The notes beneath the pieces were generated by a model. The model saw nothing but the letters and a program-made list of their open reading frames with translations. It was not told the origin of the DNA and made no database searches. This document shows positions 25,456 through 34,493 of a DNA stretch of 64,000 nt, piece by piece; the stretch's first letter is position 1, and the number at the start of each line of letters is the position of its first letter. Both the position numbers and the translations under genes were made by a program. Where the stretch lies: contig JBMOIC010000002.1 in the NCBI GenBank assembly GCA_049317525.1, positions 62,001 through 126,000 of the forward strand, read 5' to 3'. Source of the DNA: UBA961 sp049317525 (GTDB lineage Bacteria; Bacteroidota; Ignavibacteria; Kapaibacteriales; UBA961).

Positions 25456-26460
25456 TTACTTGTCAGTTGTCACATGTTCTTCATTAGTAAACAGGGCATC
25501 TGTATATTCTTCGGCATCAAAAAACTGTAAATCATTAATTTTTTCACCAATACCTATAAATCTGACTGGTAAATTTAATTCATGAGATATTGGAATAATA
25601 ATTCCACCTTTTGCGGTGCCATCTAATTTTGTAAGCACGATGCCAGTTATGGTAGAAACCTTAGCAAATTCTTTTGCTTGTAATAGGCCATTTTGTCCGG
25701 TAGTAGCATCTAAAGCGAGTAAAACTTCATGTGGAGCATCTGGAATTAGTTTTTGAATAACTCTAGATATTTTCTCAAGTTCTTGCATAAGACCCGTTTT
25801 ATTGTGTAATCTACCAGCTGTATCGATAATAATAACATCTACATTTCTTGATAATCCGGCTTTAACTGTATCGAAAGCTACAGCAGCTGGATCGGACCCT
25901 TGTTTTTGCTGTATAATTTCTACATCTGCTCGCTGAGCCCAAACTTCTAATTGCTCATTTGCAGCGGCCCTGAAAGTGTCTGCAGCACCTATTAATACTC
26001 TTTTTTGTTTTTGCTTAAAATTATAAGCTAATTTCCCTATTGTAGTGGTTTTTCCTACGCCATTCACTCCAACCATCATGATAATATGAGGTTTAGAATT
26101 ATGTATCAAGCTGTAATAATCATCATGTTTAATATTAGATGATAAACTTAATATTGCAAGAATTTCTTGCTTGATCAGATTATATATTTCAGAAGAATCT
26201 TCATAACCTTCCTTTTTAATGATATCTTTTACATTATTCATAATATGAAGTGTTGTATGAACACCGATATCAGATGTAATCAATATTTCTTCAATTTCTG
26301 ATAATAATTGCGCATCAATTTTTCTACCTGAACCAAGAACAAATCTTAATCTATTAACAAAAGCATTTCGAGTTTTTTTTAATCCTTCGGTTAACTTGTT
26401 AAGGCCAGTTTGTTCTACGATTGATGATACTTTTTGTTTAAATCTATCAAATAAACCCAT
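25456..26460 (-). CDS. ftsY: Signal recognition particle receptor FtsY
   Basis: This 334-residue GTPase receives SRP-ribosome complexes at the membrane. It has the NG domain only: the helical N domain (1-110) and the G domain with GVNGVGKTT (131-139), DTFRAAANEQL, DTAGRLHNK and TKLDGTAKGG. The acidic A domain of E. coli FtsY is absent, as in many phyla. It is two bases downstream of pgsA, in one operon. Confidence 0.96.
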   Translation of the reverse strand: MGLFDRFKQKVSSIVEQTGLNKLTEGLKKTRNAFVNRLRFVLGSGRKIDAQLLSEIEEILITSDIGVHTTLHIMNNVKDIIKKEGYEDSSEIYNLIKQEILAILSLSSNIKHDDYYSLIHNSKPHIIMMVGVNGVGKTTTIGKLAYNFKQKQKRVLIGAADTFRAAANEQLEVWAQRADVEIIQQKQGSDPAAVAFDTVKAGLSRNVDVIIIDTAGRLHNKTGLMQELEKISRVIQKLIPDAPHEVLLALDATTGQNGLLQAKEFAKVSTITGIVLTKLDGTAKGGIIIPISHELNLPVRFIGIGEKINDLQFFDAEEYTDALFTNEEHVTTDK

Positions 26461-26462
26461 TT

Positions 26463-27011
26463 TTATGCATTTTTTATTGGTGAAAGAAATGATTTCATTC
26501 TCATTCCATAATGAATAAAAGAAATTATTAGCATGATGGAAGATAGTATATAACTAGCTTGAATATATATGTACAAAGAATCAACGAATGAACAGATTAA
26601 AGTAATTGCAACTGTAATTACAGCAACTTTGCCTATATACGTAGATGGTAATACATAACCTAGTTTTCTGCTAGAAAGTAAGCCAGCAATCAAAATAGCT
26701 ATGTCTCTTCCTAGTACTAATGCAATGTACCATATCGAAAGCTTACCAACTATCATTAGCGATATTGCAGCCGAACCAACAAGTATCTTATCTGCTAAGG
26801 GATCTAATATTTTCCCCCATTCAGAAATATCATTATTCATTCTAGCCAAAAATCCATCTAAAATATCGCTTATATATGCTAATAATGCCAATATCAGTAA
26901 AAGTGAATCCGACCAATCATAAAGGATTCCAAAGCATACAGGAATTGCTAAAAGCAAACGTAATAAACTTATGATATTTGATAATGTAAAAAATCGGCTA
27001 CTGTGCTTCAT
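26463..27011 (-). CDS. pgsA: CDP-diacylglycerol--glycerol-3-phosphate 3-phosphatidyltransferase (second copy)
   Basis: This 182-residue membrane protein is a stand-alone CDP-alcohol phosphatidyltransferase. The signature reads DILDGFLARM, then WGKILDPLADK, giving all three conserved aspartate pairs. The length matches bacterial PgsA. Together with the fused enzyme at 390-1457 the genome has two PgsA-like enzymes, plus PssA at 36311-37075. The start overlaps the upstream stop by one base (TAATG). Confidence 0.87.
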   Translation of the reverse strand: MKHSSRFFTLSNIISLLRLLLAIPVCFGILYDWSDSLLLILALLAYISDILDGFLARMNNDISEWGKILDPLADKILVGSAAISLMIVGKLSIWYIALVLGRDIAILIAGLLSSRKLGYVLPSTYIGKVAVITVAITLICSFVDSLYIYIQASYILSSIMLIISFIHYGMRMKSFLSPIKNA

Positions 27012-29299
27012 TAGCGTTGTATGATAATGAATGATGGATAATACATTTCATTATTAACTTTTAGCATATAATACCCATTTGGAACAAAGCTAGGTAATTG
27101 TGAATATATATGCAGATTACTTTTTATAAGATCTAATGAATATATTTCACCTATTGGGCTTACTAGTGAAAGGCTATGTATATCCAATGATTGTTGTAGA
27201 TAAAGATGTAATGATTCTGTTACTGGATGAGGTGCAATCGTAAGGACTTTACCATATTCTGGAGGCATTTGTATCGAACCAATTGTGATTGGTAGAGTAC
27301 AATTAGATATTACTGAATCATTACTTTGATTAACATCACCAATCAATGGTAAAATTAAGGGTGAACATGTATCAGATATGATAAGAGTATCTGTCCATAA
27401 TCCTGTTTTATATGGTGTAAAACAAATAGTAAATGTATATGCTTCACCTGGTTTTATCTGAATAGGAAATTGTGCTGGAGGTATAGAAAAAACAATATTA
27501 TGTAATAGATATGGTGATGGTATAAAAATATCCTGATTTGTGTTTTTATTTCTAATCGTTAATGGTATGCAAGAATCCTTGCCAAGAACCAATGTATCAA
27601 ATGAAAATGATGAAGAAAAAAATGATTCAATATTATTTTCTATTGAAAGAACTGCAATCGAAACAGTATCTGTGTAAAATTCACAACCATTTTGGTCTAT
27701 CACCTTTAACCAGTATTCTCCTTGCTTATCAATAAACTTTTGCAAACTAGAATCTCCATCATTCCACTGATAATAAGAAAACCCACTAGGAGCAAGTAAT
27801 TGTGTTTTTTCATTTTTACATAACGATGTTTTTCCATTAACTGTAATTTTTGGATATACATTATCACTACGAATAATTGTAGGTGTATTAAATATATATT
27901 CACAACCATTTGTATCTATTACTTTAACAGAATAATTGCCAGACTTAGAAATTATTATTGAGGATTGTGTTTCTTTAGTAGACCACAAATAGGATTGAAT
28001 AGGCCCTTTTATTGTAGCTGATATTACTTCTTCTTTACATAAAATAGAATCTCCACTTAATTCTAAATATATGTTTTGAGATGGTAAATATTCAAAAAAC
28101 AATGAATCTTGATGCCATGTACATGAAGCATAATTATAGGATTGTAAATAATACCAATCTGAACTTTGAACAAGAATCTTATCCTCATTAGATATTTGAT
28201 TGTTTTTATTACCTTTATGCCATGAAAATTGAGAATATGTTCCTTTTGGAGCAGATAATGTAATTGAAGAACCAAAACAATAAGGTGGATTGGGTTTTTG
28301 AATCATAAATGAAGATTGTGTAGGTAGAATATATCGGTATACGCCTTCCCCCACTGCCCAGCCTGTAGTATCATTAATAAACCAGATATCATCAATATTT
28401 GCCGAACCAATGCCACAATTCTTTTTTTCCCAGTTTTTACCACTATTACTTGTATAAAGCACTTCACCTTTATCTCCAGAAGCCCAGCCACGATTTTGAT
28501 CTAAAAGATAAGCTCCAAACATTGCTTTATTCACTAATGTTGTATTCCAAGAACCACCACGATCAGTAGAAAATCTTAAAGATCCTGTTGTTTTATTGCC
28601 GCCCGAACAATCTTCTCCTGCTGTTGGCAATAAAAAACTATTTCCTTTATTGGTTAATTCTTCTGTCCAATATTTAGGCCCAGAATAAGAAAGAACTGTC
28701 CAAATATCTCCTCCATTGATGGTTTTCCAAAGGACACCACTTGAAACAGCATATCCCAAACCATTTTTTTCATAGAGAATAATATCACTCATACCAGATT
28801 GATTTTCAAAACCATAATTAATTTGCCAAGTTAATCCCCCATTTGTAGTTTTCATAAAGGTTTGATTGTCCATGCTACAACCACCCCCAACAACAAAACC
28901 ATTATCATCATCAACAAAATAACATCCCCATATTTGTGATACCGTAAATGGTGGAGTAATATCTTTCCAAGTAATTCCACCATCGATACTTTTATACACA
29001 CCGCCTGGCCCAGAAACATAACCAACCATCTGCGAAGGAAAATGTACACTCTCTAGAAAAGGATTACCGAAAATTATCGCACCATTCCACGATTTCCCAG
29101 CATCAGTAGTTCTAAGAACTTTTCCATCAAAACCAGTAATCCAGCCATAATTAGGATTAGATGGTAAGAAAAACACATCTAAATAGTATGAATTACCAAA
29201 AGGAGATGGCAATTGAACTTGTTCCCACTGAGCGTGAATAGCAATAACACTTGTAATTACAAGAAGTATATTGATAATTGCTTTAAAGAAAATATTCAT
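27011..29299 (-). CDS. Secreted YCF48/BNR-repeat protein with type IX-like sorting end
   Basis: The product from the ATG at 29299 is 762 residues, with a signal peptide ending IAIHAQ. I reject a further-upstream in-frame ATG because it would precede a normal signal peptide. Residues to about 330 hold repeats of the YCF48/photosynthesis-stability type: FLPSNPNYGWITGFDGKVLR, NYGWITG, GYVSGPGGVYKS, GWASGDKGEVLYTSNSGKNW and GWAVGEG. Ig-like segments follow with VKVIDTNGCEY twice. The last 90 residues (IAPHPVTESLHLYL, PNGYYMLKVN, YPSFIIIQR) resemble a type A sorting domain for type IX secretion. It is probably an outer-surface protein. It precedes pgsA and ftsY, which it may be co-transcribed with. 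Confidence 0.8.
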   Translation of the reverse strand: MNIFFKAIINILLVITSVIAIHAQWEQVQLPSPFGNSYYLDVFFLPSNPNYGWITGFDGKVLRTTDAGKSWNGAIIFGNPFLESVHFPSQMVGYVSGPGGVYKSIDGGITWKDITPPFTVSQIWGCYFVDDDNGFVVGGGCSMDNQTFMKTTNGGLTWQINYGFENQSGMSDIILYEKNGLGYAVSSGVLWKTINGGDIWTVLSYSGPKYWTEELTNKGNSFLLPTAGEDCSGGNKTTGSLRFSTDRGGSWNTTLVNKAMFGAYLLDQNRGWASGDKGEVLYTSNSGKNWEKKNCGIGSANIDDIWFINDTTGWAVGEGVYRYILPTQSSFMIQKPNPPYCFGSSITLSAPKGTYSQFSWHKGNKNNQISNEDKILVQSSDWYYLQSYNYASCTWHQDSLFFEYLPSQNIYLELSGDSILCKEEVISATIKGPIQSYLWSTKETQSSIIISKSGNYSVKVIDTNGCEYIFNTPTIIRSDNVYPKITVNGKTSLCKNEKTQLLAPSGFSYYQWNDGDSSLQKFIDKQGEYWLKVIDQNGCEFYTDTVSIAVLSIENNIESFFSSSFSFDTLVLGKDSCIPLTIRNKNTNQDIFIPSPYLLHNIVFSIPPAQFPIQIKPGEAYTFTICFTPYKTGLWTDTLIISDTCSPLILPLIGDVNQSNDSVISNCTLPITIGSIQMPPEYGKVLTIAPHPVTESLHLYLQQSLDIHSLSLVSPIGEIYSLDLIKSNLHIYSQLPSFVPNGYYMLKVNNEMYYPSFIIIQR

Positions 29300-29631
29300 A
29301 TAATATGTTTGGTATGTTATATATGCAAAACTATAATATAGACATGACATTAGCTTCAGTTTTTATTACTACTGAGGAATCATATGTATTTTTAACTATG
29401 TTATGTGTAGTTTGTAAAAAATACACCAGATATAATTTATCTTATGTTATTGTAAATACTAAAGGTAATTCTTATTTTACAAATGTTACTAAAGACACAA
29501 ATGTACATATATATAATTCAAAATATATACATGTATCATATCACATTAGTTAATGAGAATTATTGCTCTTTTTTTTGATTGTATGAGTATAATTCTCCAT
29601 CGATTTTTCTTATTTATATGGTAGAAAAATT
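29300..29631. other. Divergent intergenic region with promoter element and inverted repeat
   Basis: This 332-base stretch separates the divergent YCF48-repeat and DUF1800 genes. On the minus strand TAGTTTTG (29333-29326) fully matches TAnnTTTG, 27 bases before the YCF48 start. For the plus side there is a perfect nine-base inverted repeat, GAGAATTAT (29555-29563) and ATAATTCTC (29589-29597), with a T8 tract between the arms. The second arm overlaps a TATAAT. A short open frame here has no supporting features and I do not call it. Confidence 0.45.
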
Positions 29632-31182
29632 ATGAAAAGAAGATCTTTCCTATCCTTTTTCATCCCTGATAATCAAAGTGATAAAGTAGAGAAACCCTTA
29701 AATGCAAGTATTAATCCCTATACAAAGCCTTTAGATACTCTAACTGCTACTCATTTACTTAGACGCCTAAGTTTTGCCCCAAGCCCAGCTTTAGTAAAAC
29801 AATTGATTGGTAAAACTGCATCTGAAGCAGTTTCACTGATATTGGGTAATGAAGAAATGCAGCCAACTGCTCCTAGCTGGATTAATACATCTACAGAGAA
29901 TCCAAGAGGTGCAGATATCTATACTAGAAATGCAATCGAAGGAGGCTGGAGAAATCTTCAAGGGCAATTACAAACGTGGTGGCTTACAGCCATGCATAAA
30001 GAAACTTTACCTGCATCAGAGAAACTTACCCTGTTTTGGAGTAGTTTTTTTACAACAGAGTTTGTAAGTGATGATACATATATTCCACCTCAAATGCTGT
30101 ATAGACAAAATGCATTTATTCGAAAAAATAGATTAGGAAATTTTAAAGATTTTGTAAAAGATATCACTTTAGATCCATCAATGCTTGTGTATTTGGGGAA
30201 TGTTCTAAACATTAAAGGAAGACCAAATGAAAATTATGCAAGAGAATTAATGGAATTATATACGTGCGGTATTGGACATTATACCGAAGGTGATGTAAAA
30301 GAAGCAGCAAGAGTGTTAACTGGATGGAAAGTTGGAATGTTTAATGATGAGCCAGCCAAAAATGATATTTACAATACCTATTTTCACCCTCCAGATCATG
30401 ATACTGGCTCTAAGCAATTTATGGGAATGCCAATCCCCTCAAGAGATGATATTGCAAATACAGAATATCTGGTAAAAGTAGAAGAGGTAAACGGTCTTAT
30501 AGATATCCTTTTTGATGTACGAGCCGATGCTATTTCTAGATTTATAGCTAGAAAAGTGTATTTATTCTTTTTTTATAGCAATCGTGCTGTTGTAGATGAA
30601 GAATTTATCCAAAAAGCTGCCAAAGTGTTTAAAGATAACAAATTCGAAATCAGGCCTTTAATTGAAGTAATGCTTGGAAGTGAATTCTTCTTTAGTGAGT
30701 ATATAAAAGGTGCTCAGATAAAATCCCCAGCTGAATTTGCATTAAGTATTTCTCGTCCACTCAATAAATATCAAGCCGATATGGCAAATGCATTAAAAGG
30801 TATGGATCAAGATTTAATCGATCCTCCAAATGTTGCTGGGTGGGAAGCGCATCAAAAGTGGATTACAACGAAAACATATCCTAATAGAAAAGTATATATC
30901 GAGAACATCATAAAAGCATTGACAGATGATGAATGCGTCAATTTTGTAAAAAGTTTTGATCAATATGATGATGCTGTAGAATTGGTAAAAAATATTCTTT
31001 CTATTTTACTTCCATTAGGAGTCTCTGATGGCTATAGAATGTATTTAACCGACGCAGTTCTGTTAAAAAATCAGCCTGCTTATGAATGGACAACCATGCT
31101 TAATTCAAAAGCTACGGTAGCGTTAAGAATTAAAGACTTATTAAATGATATAGTAAAAGCTCCTGATTTCCATCTCTGCTAA
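29632..31182 (+). CDS. DUF1800 family protein
   Basis: This 516-residue protein belongs to DUF1800. The diagnostic stretches are LTLFWSSFFTTEFVSD, ENYARELMELYTCGIGHYTE, VKEAARVLTGWKVG and the C-terminal DPPNVAGWEAHQKWI. The N-terminus MKRRSFLSFFIPD has a twin-arginine followed by hydrophobic residues but only a short hydrophobic stretch. DUF1800 genes are regularly adjacent to DUF1501 genes in Bacteroidota and Planctomycetes; their biochemical function is not established. It is the first of a five-gene plus-strand cluster. Confidence 0.9.
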   Translation: MKRRSFLSFFIPDNQSDKVEKPLNASINPYTKPLDTLTATHLLRRLSFAPSPALVKQLIGKTASEAVSLILGNEEMQPTAPSWINTSTENPRGADIYTRNAIEGGWRNLQGQLQTWWLTAMHKETLPASEKLTLFWSSFFTTEFVSDDTYIPPQMLYRQNAFIRKNRLGNFKDFVKDITLDPSMLVYLGNVLNIKGRPNENYARELMELYTCGIGHYTEGDVKEAARVLTGWKVGMFNDEPAKNDIYNTYFHPPDHDTGSKQFMGMPIPSRDDIANTEYLVKVEEVNGLIDILFDVRADAISRFIARKVYLFFFYSNRAVVDEEFIQKAAKVFKDNKFEIRPLIEVMLGSEFFFSEYIKGAQIKSPAEFALSISRPLNKYQADMANALKGMDQDLIDPPNVAGWEAHQKWITTKTYPNRKVYIENIIKALTDDECVNFVKSFDQYDDAVELVKNILSILLPLGVSDGYRMYLTDAVLLKNQPAYEWTTMLNSKATVALRIKDLLNDIVKAPDFHLC

Positions 31183-31219
31183 ATTAAACGAGTATACAAA
31201 GAACATTAAGAGAAATAAT

Positions 31220-32812
31220 ATGACAATACATCGACGCACTCTCCTTAAAGCTGGCGCTGCAGCTGGTGCATTAGCTACATTTGGTAATATTCCAGTTTTT
31301 GCATTAAATCCAGCAAAAATGTTGGGTACAAATGTTATGAATGATGATTCTATTCTTATTATTATTCAATTGTTTGGTGGTAATGATGGGTTGAATACGA
31401 TTATTCCTGCAGATGATCCTAATTATTATGCTATAAGACCTAATATTGCGGTTAAAAAAGACCAAGCAAAACGCATTTTTAATTCTAAAGTGTATTTCCA
31501 TCCAGCTTTAGTAAATAATGTATATAAAAATGGTTTCTTAGGTTTAATTGAAGAAGGAAGATTAGCTGTTATACAAGGATCAGGATATGAAAATCCAAAT
31601 CTCTCCCATTTTAGATCTACGGATATTTGGTTAAGCGGCATTAATTCTTCAGAACCTGATGCTAAACTGAGTGACGGATGGTTAGGACGATACTTTTCAT
31701 CACAATTACCGAATTTTCCTATTGAAGTGCCGGATCATCCTTTGTGTATTCAATTAGGCGGTTCTTTATCCATGCTATTTAAAAGCCCAAAAGGTGATAT
31801 GGGGATTGCTTTATCCTCACCTGATGAATTCTTTAAGAATGGACAAGGTTCTTCAACTGGTCGCGATATCATACAAGGCAATACTCCTTATGTAGAAGAA
31901 TATAATTTTATTCAAGCAATTGCAAAACAAAGTGATACATATTCTACGGTTGTAAAATCAGCATATGACAAAGGTAAAAATTCACTCAATTATGCTGCAG
32001 GATTTCCAGCTCAAATGGCTACAATTGCTAGGCTAATTTCAGGTGGTTTAAAAACCAAAGTATATATGGCTTATTTAGGTGGTTTTGATACACATGTTCA
32101 GCAACAGAATACAGATAATTCAGGATTACATCCCAATTTAATGGCTTCTTTAGCCACAGGTATTAGCCAGTTTATGGCAGATGCTTTATCTCAAGGATTT
32201 GCTAATAAAGTAGTTGGGCTAACAGTTTCTGAATTTGGTAGAAGGCCTTATGAGAATGGATCAAATGGTACAGATCATGGAACTACATCTGTACAATTTG
32301 CATTTGGCAATAGAGTTCAAGCTAATGTATTTGGAAATGACCCGGACTTACAGAACTTTGATAGAAATGGCGATCTAGACTTTGATTTACAAAGAAATAT
32401 AGATTATAGAAGAGTATATGCAGAAATATTACAGACATGGTTTGGGGCTACCAAAGAAGAAGTAACAGAGATTTTTGGTGAAAGAGTAGTTCCCCTGCCC
32501 TATTTACAGCCTCCTATAAGTTATGTTGCAGATTCATTTGCTGGTGAAAATAATAATAAGCTTCGTTATTCATGTAATCAATCTAATGGACAAAATGGAC
32601 ATGTTCATTTTGAATTAAAAAATCCTGCAACACTAGAAGTCAATATCTATGATATTATAGGTAAGTACTCTTCAACAGTGTATAACTCAGAAGCCATACC
32701 TGGACACTATGCAATACCTCTACACACTGAGTCTCTTCAAAATGGAACTTATATATGTGAAGTCCTTGCAGATCAAAACCGAGAAATACTCACTTTTAGC
32801 ATAGTTCATTAA
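31220..32812 (+). CDS. DUF1501 family secreted protein, Tat-type signal and sorting-like C-terminus
   Basis: This 530-residue protein begins MTIHRRTLLKAGAAAGALAT, a twin-arginine signal (RRTLLK), suggesting export after folding or with a metal cofactor. The body is DUF1501, an alkaline-phosphatase-superfamily-like family: LFGGNDGLNTIIP, GFDTHVQQ, VSEFGRRPYENGSNGTDHGT. The histidine and aspartate residues in those motifs fit metal binding. The final 80 residues (VNIYDIIGKYSS, LQNGTYICEVLADQN) look like a type A sorting domain of type IX secretion. It is 37 bases after DUF1800. Family certain, substrate unknown. Confidence 0.9.
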   Translation: MTIHRRTLLKAGAAAGALATFGNIPVFALNPAKMLGTNVMNDDSILIIIQLFGGNDGLNTIIPADDPNYYAIRPNIAVKKDQAKRIFNSKVYFHPALVNNVYKNGFLGLIEEGRLAVIQGSGYENPNLSHFRSTDIWLSGINSSEPDAKLSDGWLGRYFSSQLPNFPIEVPDHPLCIQLGGSLSMLFKSPKGDMGIALSSPDEFFKNGQGSSTGRDIIQGNTPYVEEYNFIQAIAKQSDTYSTVVKSAYDKGKNSLNYAAGFPAQMATIARLISGGLKTKVYMAYLGGFDTHVQQQNTDNSGLHPNLMASLATGISQFMADALSQGFANKVVGLTVSEFGRRPYENGSNGTDHGTTSVQFAFGNRVQANVFGNDPDLQNFDRNGDLDFDLQRNIDYRRVYAEILQTWFGATKEEVTEIFGERVVPLPYLQPPISYVADSFAGENNNKLRYSCNQSNGQNGHVHFELKNPATLEVNIYDIIGKYSSTVYNSEAIPGHYAIPLHTESLQNGTYICEVLADQNREILTFSIVH

Positions 32813-32821
32813 GGTTTACTT

Positions 32822-33862
32822 GTGTGTAAGAAATTTGTAAGTATGCTTTCTATCTTTCTAATACTTTTATTAGGATGTGGGATTTCACATACTTATGCAC
32901 AAAATACGCCTAAAACTATTCCAGCTGAATTTAGCCATATCGATTCTAAAAATGCTCCACTATATCTAAAACCATTAATTACAACTATTCATCAAAGTTT
33001 AACTTCAAGTTTATTCACTGAAGCTCATTATCAAGATGATTTTTCTTTAGGTTTTGATATTTCAATAGCTGCGATGCAAATTCCAGAAAATGCTAAAAAT
33101 TATACATCAAGCATTCCTGATATTTATGTAAATAATACAAAAGAATATCAAACACTAACCGGAACTGGAATACTTAATCCAATTACAATTCAACAACCAA
33201 CAATTTATGGTGGCACTTCAACGCCATTATTTGTAGTTGGACAAAACCAAACAGCAAAATCTTTAGCTTCACTGGACGGAAAAAATATTGATGCTATAAT
33301 GGGATTACCTATCATTCAGTTATCTCTCAATCTTCCTATTTATTCTCAAGGTAAATTTTGCGCAGCTTATTATAATCAAGGAGATGTATCTTTATCATTT
33401 CTAAGAGTTGGTTATAATCAAAGAATAGATAAGCTAATCAAAGGTTTGCTTCATGATCAAACAATGGCAATTGCATTGCATGGATCATTTAATGAGATCA
33501 CTATGGCATTTGGTGATTCTATTAAATCGAATTTTTCGTCACTTGCTATTGGAGTACATGCAAGTAAGAAAATCAACAAATCATTTATGATTTATGCTGG
33601 ATTTCAATGGGAGGATATTCAGGGAGGATTTGATGGTGCAAGAAAAAAAGTAAATGGCCAAATAGATAGTCCATATCCAGAAGTAAAAAACAATGAACAT
33701 TTGCAATTTAATTTTATGTCTGATAATTCATATAAAATGATTCTAGGATTAAAAGCCAAGTATGGAATTATTGATTTTTTCACAGATATTTCTTTAGCAT
33801 CCCAAACAATGATAAATTCGGGTTTTTCTGTATACTTTTTTCGTGATACTGATTTCTACTAA
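32822..33862 (+). CDS. Predicted outer-membrane beta-barrel protein (DUF6588-like)
   Basis: This 346-residue protein has a signal peptide ending THTYAQ, and a body of alternating amphipathic strands such as IQLSLNLPIYSQGKFCAA and KINKSFMIYAGFQWEDIQGG. It ends in the aromatic-rich FSVYFFRDTDFY. The pattern, with an early region naming a target (PIIQLSLNLP) and an internal loop, reminds me of the DUF6588 barrel family of Bacteroidota, but I cannot confirm it. The start is GTG at 32822 with AAGG upstream; ATG at 32843 is possible. It ends on the start of the next gene (TAATG). Confidence 0.65.
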   Translation: MCKKFVSMLSIFLILLLGCGISHTYAQNTPKTIPAEFSHIDSKNAPLYLKPLITTIHQSLTSSLFTEAHYQDDFSLGFDISIAAMQIPENAKNYTSSIPDIYVNNTKEYQTLTGTGILNPITIQQPTIYGGTSTPLFVVGQNQTAKSLASLDGKNIDAIMGLPIIQLSLNLPIYSQGKFCAAYYNQGDVSLSFLRVGYNQRIDKLIKGLLHDQTMAIALHGSFNEITMAFGDSIKSNFSSLAIGVHASKKINKSFMIYAGFQWEDIQGGFDGARKKVNGQIDSPYPEVKNNEHLQFNFMSDNSYKMILGLKAKYGIIDFFTDISLASQTMINSGFSVYFFRDTDFY

Positions 33863-34485
33863 TGAGAATACATTTTACATATAGTTTTTTTTGTGTCACT
33901 ATGATATGTTGTCTTATATCTTGTGATACATTACCTACAGTATTTCAAGAACCAAGAGCTCAATATGTTATTGATACTATTGAAGTTATCAATAGTTTTC
34001 AGACACCTTTTTCTGCTGTAACTTCATATAATTTTATTGATGATAATGGAACTATAGGTAATTTTTACAAATCGAATAGAGACAAAATTAAAGAAGCATA
34101 TATTTATAGTATCGCTTATTCTATTGATTCACTTGCCTTTGACCCACTTAGGGATTCGCCATTTACAACAAATCAACAACTGTTTAAACAATTAGAATTC
34201 GATTCTATTAATATCTTTATACAAGTAAAAGATGATTTAACAAAAGAGTGGAAAGTACCAGTACGATTTGCTACTTTTGATCAGATAAGAGTTTCTAATT
34301 ATTATAAAACTCCGCAACTAGTTGTTTTACCAGATTCATTAAGTAAAAGCTTAGGTACAGATCTACGCCTGAACCCAGAAATCAGAATTATGAAAAAGAT
34401 ATCTAAGCCAGTTCAATCTTCGGGGTATTTTAAGCATTTTGGATCAAGGATTCAGATAGCGATTGGCTTCACATTAAATTATTAA
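33862..34485 (+). CDS. Lipoprotein of unknown function in the DUF1800/DUF1501 cluster
   Basis: This 207-residue protein has a lipoprotein signal (lipobox CLISC near residue 21). The rest is rich in beta-structure (SAVTSYNFIDDNGTIGNF, FAFDQ-like segments) with no motif I recognise. It overlaps the preceding barrel gene by one base and so is translationally coupled to it, which suggests a barrel-lipoprotein pair in the outer membrane. Confidence 0.7.
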   Translation: MRIHFTYSFFCVTMICCLISCDTLPTVFQEPRAQYVIDTIEVINSFQTPFSAVTSYNFIDDNGTIGNFYKSNRDKIKEAYIYSIAYSIDSLAFDPLRDSPFTTNQQLFKQLEFDSINIFIQVKDDLTKEWKVPVRFATFDQIRVSNYYKTPQLVVLPDSLSKSLGTDLRLNPEIRIMKKISKPVQSSGYFKHFGSRIQIAIGFTLNY

Positions 34486-34493
34486 TCTCAAAT

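Noticed and set aside
29305..29553. 82-residue open frame between the YCF48-repeat and DUF1800 genes
   Set aside because: It overlaps the promoter element of the minus-strand gene, has no signal, motif or Shine-Dalgarno, and has low-complexity AT-driven composition.
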